Origin: Bacilli bacterium
Lineage (GTDB): Bacteria > Bacillota_I > Bacilli_A > RF39 > UBA660
NCBI GenBank assembly: GCA_900772435.1
Contig: CAAHEM010000051.1
Span: 1-8,841, forward strand
Direction: 5' to 3'
DNA: 8,841 nt
The first letter of the stretch is position 1. Every line of letters begins with the position of its first letter. The notes beneath the pieces are model-generated. The model made no database searches. It was given only the letters and a program-made list of their open reading frames with translations, and was not told where the DNA came from. The position numbers were made by a program, and so were the translations under genes. Below, one piece after another: positions 5,600-8,841 of the stretch.

Positions 5600-5611
5600 G
5601 TAAACAAATAA
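5558..5611 (+). CDS. Possible 17-residue Phe-containing leader peptide
   Basis: A TTG start preceded by AAAGGAAG at a workable distance opens a short frame, MESDFNSDFFRLITVNK, ending in TAA 34 bases before the ligase start. Three of 17 residues are phenylalanine, two adjacent. The frame covers alternative hairpin arms, and the first arm also overlaps its ribosome site. That layout is what ribosome-mediated attenuation needs: stalling at Phe codons would choose between pairings. TTT is a common codon at this base composition, so the enrichment may be chance. Confidence 0.3.
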   Translation: MESDFNSDFFRLITVNK

Positions 5612-5645
5612 TCTAATAATTAAATAATGAAAGGGAGTTTTAAAA

Positions 5646-6761
5646 ATGAAACATTTAACAAAAGAACAATTAAAAAAAGACCTTGAGATTAGAGATTTAT
5701 CTGATAAGACTCAAGGCGAACATTGTATGCAATTAATAATGAATGAAGTTATTGATTCATTAAAAGAATACTGGAATTGTCCAGTAACAATATATAGAGA
5801 GGACCCAATTGTTACGGTCGAAGATAATTATGATAAATTGAAAATAGATAAAGAAAGTGTACTAAGAAGTGAAGTATATACAAGATATGTTGATGATAAC
5901 CATGTTTTAAGAACTATGGCTTCAGTTATGGTTCCTAGAGGTTTACAATCAATAAAAGATGAAATAAAACCAAATCGTTTACTTGCCTGTGTTGGATTAG
6001 TATATAGACGAGATCAAATTGATAGAATACATAGTGGAGTTCATCATCAAATGGATTTATGGTATACATCAGAGAATCCAGTTAGCGAACAAGATATGCA
6101 AGATATGATAAATATTATTGTTAAAGTTGTTACTGGAAAAGAAAATTCTGAATATATAACTATTCCAAAAATACATCCATATACTCTTGATGGTAGAGAA
6201 ATTGATATAATGGTTGATGGTAAGCCACTTGAAATATTAGAATGTGGTTTAACAAATCCTAAAATTTTAGAAGAAAATGGTTGTAAAGGAAAATATGGTT
6301 TAGCATTAGGTTTAGGGTTAGAAAGAATTTTAATGGTTAGAAAAGGCATAAAAGATATTAGATTACTTAGATCTACAAATGAAAAAGTATTATGCCAAAT
6401 GAATGACTTAGAACCATATAATGAGGTTTCTAGTATGCCTCCAGTTGTAAGAGATATATCTGTAGTAGTTGATAAAAAATTAGATGTTGAACTTTTAGGT
6501 GATATGGTTAAAGAATCAGGTGTAGATACACATATTATAGAAGAAGTTAAAATATTATCTGAAACACCATATGAAGATTTACCTGATAAAGCTAAAGAAA
6601 GATTAGGCATTGAAGAACACGAAAAAAACATTTTAGTTAGAATCGTTTTAAGAAGTTTAGAAAGAACATTAACTAACGAAGAATGTAATAATTATAGAGA
6701 TATAATATATAGACATATATCAACAAAAGAAGGATATTTAAATCAAACAAAAACAAAATAA
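5646..6761 (+). CDS. Single-chain phenylalanyl-tRNA synthetase-like ligase (PheS core plus FDX-ACB)
   Basis: The start ATG has AAGGGAG eight bases upstream. The 371-residue protein is a class II aminoacyl-tRNA synthetase relative. LRTMASVMVP (88-97) aligns with the PheS LRTHTS region. Motif 2 is GLVYRRDQIDRIHSGVHHQMD (first residue 117). LEILECGLTNPKIL (195-208) matches the PheS substrate region. Motif 3 is GLALGLGLERILM (218-230), followed by GIKDIRLLRS. Residues about 258-360 form an FDX-ACB anticodon-binding domain, which normally belongs to PheT. The layout resembles monomeric mitochondrial PheRS and the bacterial PheS-related paralogues of uncertain function. It lacks B3/B4 editing. The PheS HQxEG stretch reads HQMDL here, so substrate use may differ. 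Control by a Phe T-box argues for a role with Phe or tRNA-Phe. It is probably in an operon with the methyltransferase 19 bases downstream. Confidence 0.8.
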   Translation: MKHLTKEQLKKDLEIRDLSDKTQGEHCMQLIMNEVIDSLKEYWNCPVTIYREDPIVTVEDNYDKLKIDKESVLRSEVYTRYVDDNHVLRTMASVMVPRGLQSIKDEIKPNRLLACVGLVYRRDQIDRIHSGVHHQMDLWYTSENPVSEQDMQDMINIIVKVVTGKENSEYITIPKIHPYTLDGREIDIMVDGKPLEILECGLTNPKILEENGCKGKYGLALGLGLERILMVRKGIKDIRLLRSTNEKVLCQMNDLEPYNEVSSMPPVVRDISVVVDKKLDVELLGDMVKESGVDTHIIEEVKILSETPYEDLPDKAKERLGIEEHEKNILVRIVLRSLERTLTNEECNNYRDIIYRHISTKEGYLNQTKTK

Positions 6762-7532
6762 ATAATGAGAGGTATTTAAAATGAATAATAGAAATGAAAT
6801 ATTAAATAAGTTCTATAATGAAGCTTGTGATTAAGATACAAGATTAGATCCAAAACATAGACAATTAGAATTTTTGACAACAGATAGATATGTTCAAAAA
6901 TATCTAAAACCTGGATGTAGAATTCTTGAAGTTGGAGCTGGAACTGGTAAGTATTCTTTATACTATGCTAGTAAAGGATATAAGGTAAATTCTATTGAAT
7001 ATGTACAACATAATTTAGATATATTAAAAAGTAAAATTACAGATGAAATGGATATAGTTGCTGAGCAAGGAGATGCAATTGACTTATCAAGATATGAAAA
7101 TGATACATTTGATATTGTATTAGTTTTAGGACCTTTATATCATTTATATACTGAAGAAGAAGTAAATAAATGTATAAGTGAATCAAAACGAGTATGTAAG
7201 AATGATGGTATTACGATGTTTGCTTATTTACCTAATGATTCAATAATGATAAGTTGGGCATTATTAAAAGGTCATTTAAAATCTGGATATGATAATAAAC
7301 AATTTGATGAAAACTTTAAAATGATTTCAGAGCCAAGTGAAATAATGAGAGCTTTCTATATTGATGAAATAGAAAAAATTATGTATTCAAACGATATTGA
7401 AAAAATTACAAATATTTCAACATCAGGAGTTGCACCACATTTTAGAAATATTATTGATAACCTATCAGATGAAGAATTTGAAATTTGGAAAAATTATCAT
7501 TTCAGTTCTTGTGAAAGAAAAGAAGTACAAGG

Positions 7533-8841
<1,309 letters not shown>

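Noticed and set aside
6047..6631. 194-codon minus-strand frame inside the PheRS-like gene
   Set aside because: Serine- and proline-rich shadow opposite a conserved synthetase gene; no independent signals.
6832..6834. Reassigned TAA codon
   Set aside because: TAA ends most genes in this window normally, so a changed genetic code does not explain the methyltransferase stop.

Overview
The window is very AT-rich, with AT-biased codons, short intergenic gaps, strong Shine-Dalgarno sites, Rho-independent terminators and a T-box riboswitch. This points to a low-GC Firmicute or a relative (Bacilli, Clostridia or an uncultured gut lineage). No 16S rRNA gene or other taxonomic marker is present, so the genus cannot be given.

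Left part (1-2700, minus strand). From upstream to downstream these are: a membrane-anchored XRE-type regulator; a tightly coupled pair made of a membrane-anchored rhodanese-like protein and a thioredoxin-like lipoprotein (stop and start overlap as TAATG); a very small uncertain reading frame; and an unrecognised 190-residue protein. The rhodanese/thioredoxin pair looks like a cell-surface sulfur or thiol redox unit. Most units end in a visible hairpin.

Middle left (2700-3780, plus strand). Two small multi-membrane-segment proteins of unknown function are transcribed divergently from the regulator. They have a good promoter and end in a strong terminator.

Middle (3800-6780). A minus-strand gene encodes a probable ApeA-like HEPN protein, a family of candidate abortive-infection RNases, with an R-H-x3-H motif near its C-terminus. 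Back to back with it is a plus-strand promoter and a complete T-box leader with Phe specifier UUC. Then come a tRNA-Phe(GAA) gene, a possible 17-codon Phe-containing leader peptide inside repeats that can pair in alternative ways, and a single-chain PheRS-like protein (PheS-type catalytic core plus FDX-ACB domain). The T-box UGGU bulge matches the ACCA end of the adjacent tRNA and its specifier matches that tRNA's anticodon. The tRNA gene therefore appears to be controlled by its own charging state, together with the ligase downstream. This is the most interesting arrangement in the window.

Right part (6780-8841). A class I SAM-dependent methyltransferase, probably co-transcribed with the ligase, carries an in-frame TAA at codon 18. 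Facing it on the minus strand is a decayed large serine recombinase, truncated by the window edge. It carries at least two single-base frameshifts and an internal deletion, and may have an unusual coiled-coil C-terminus. It marks a dead mobile element next to the tRNA locus.
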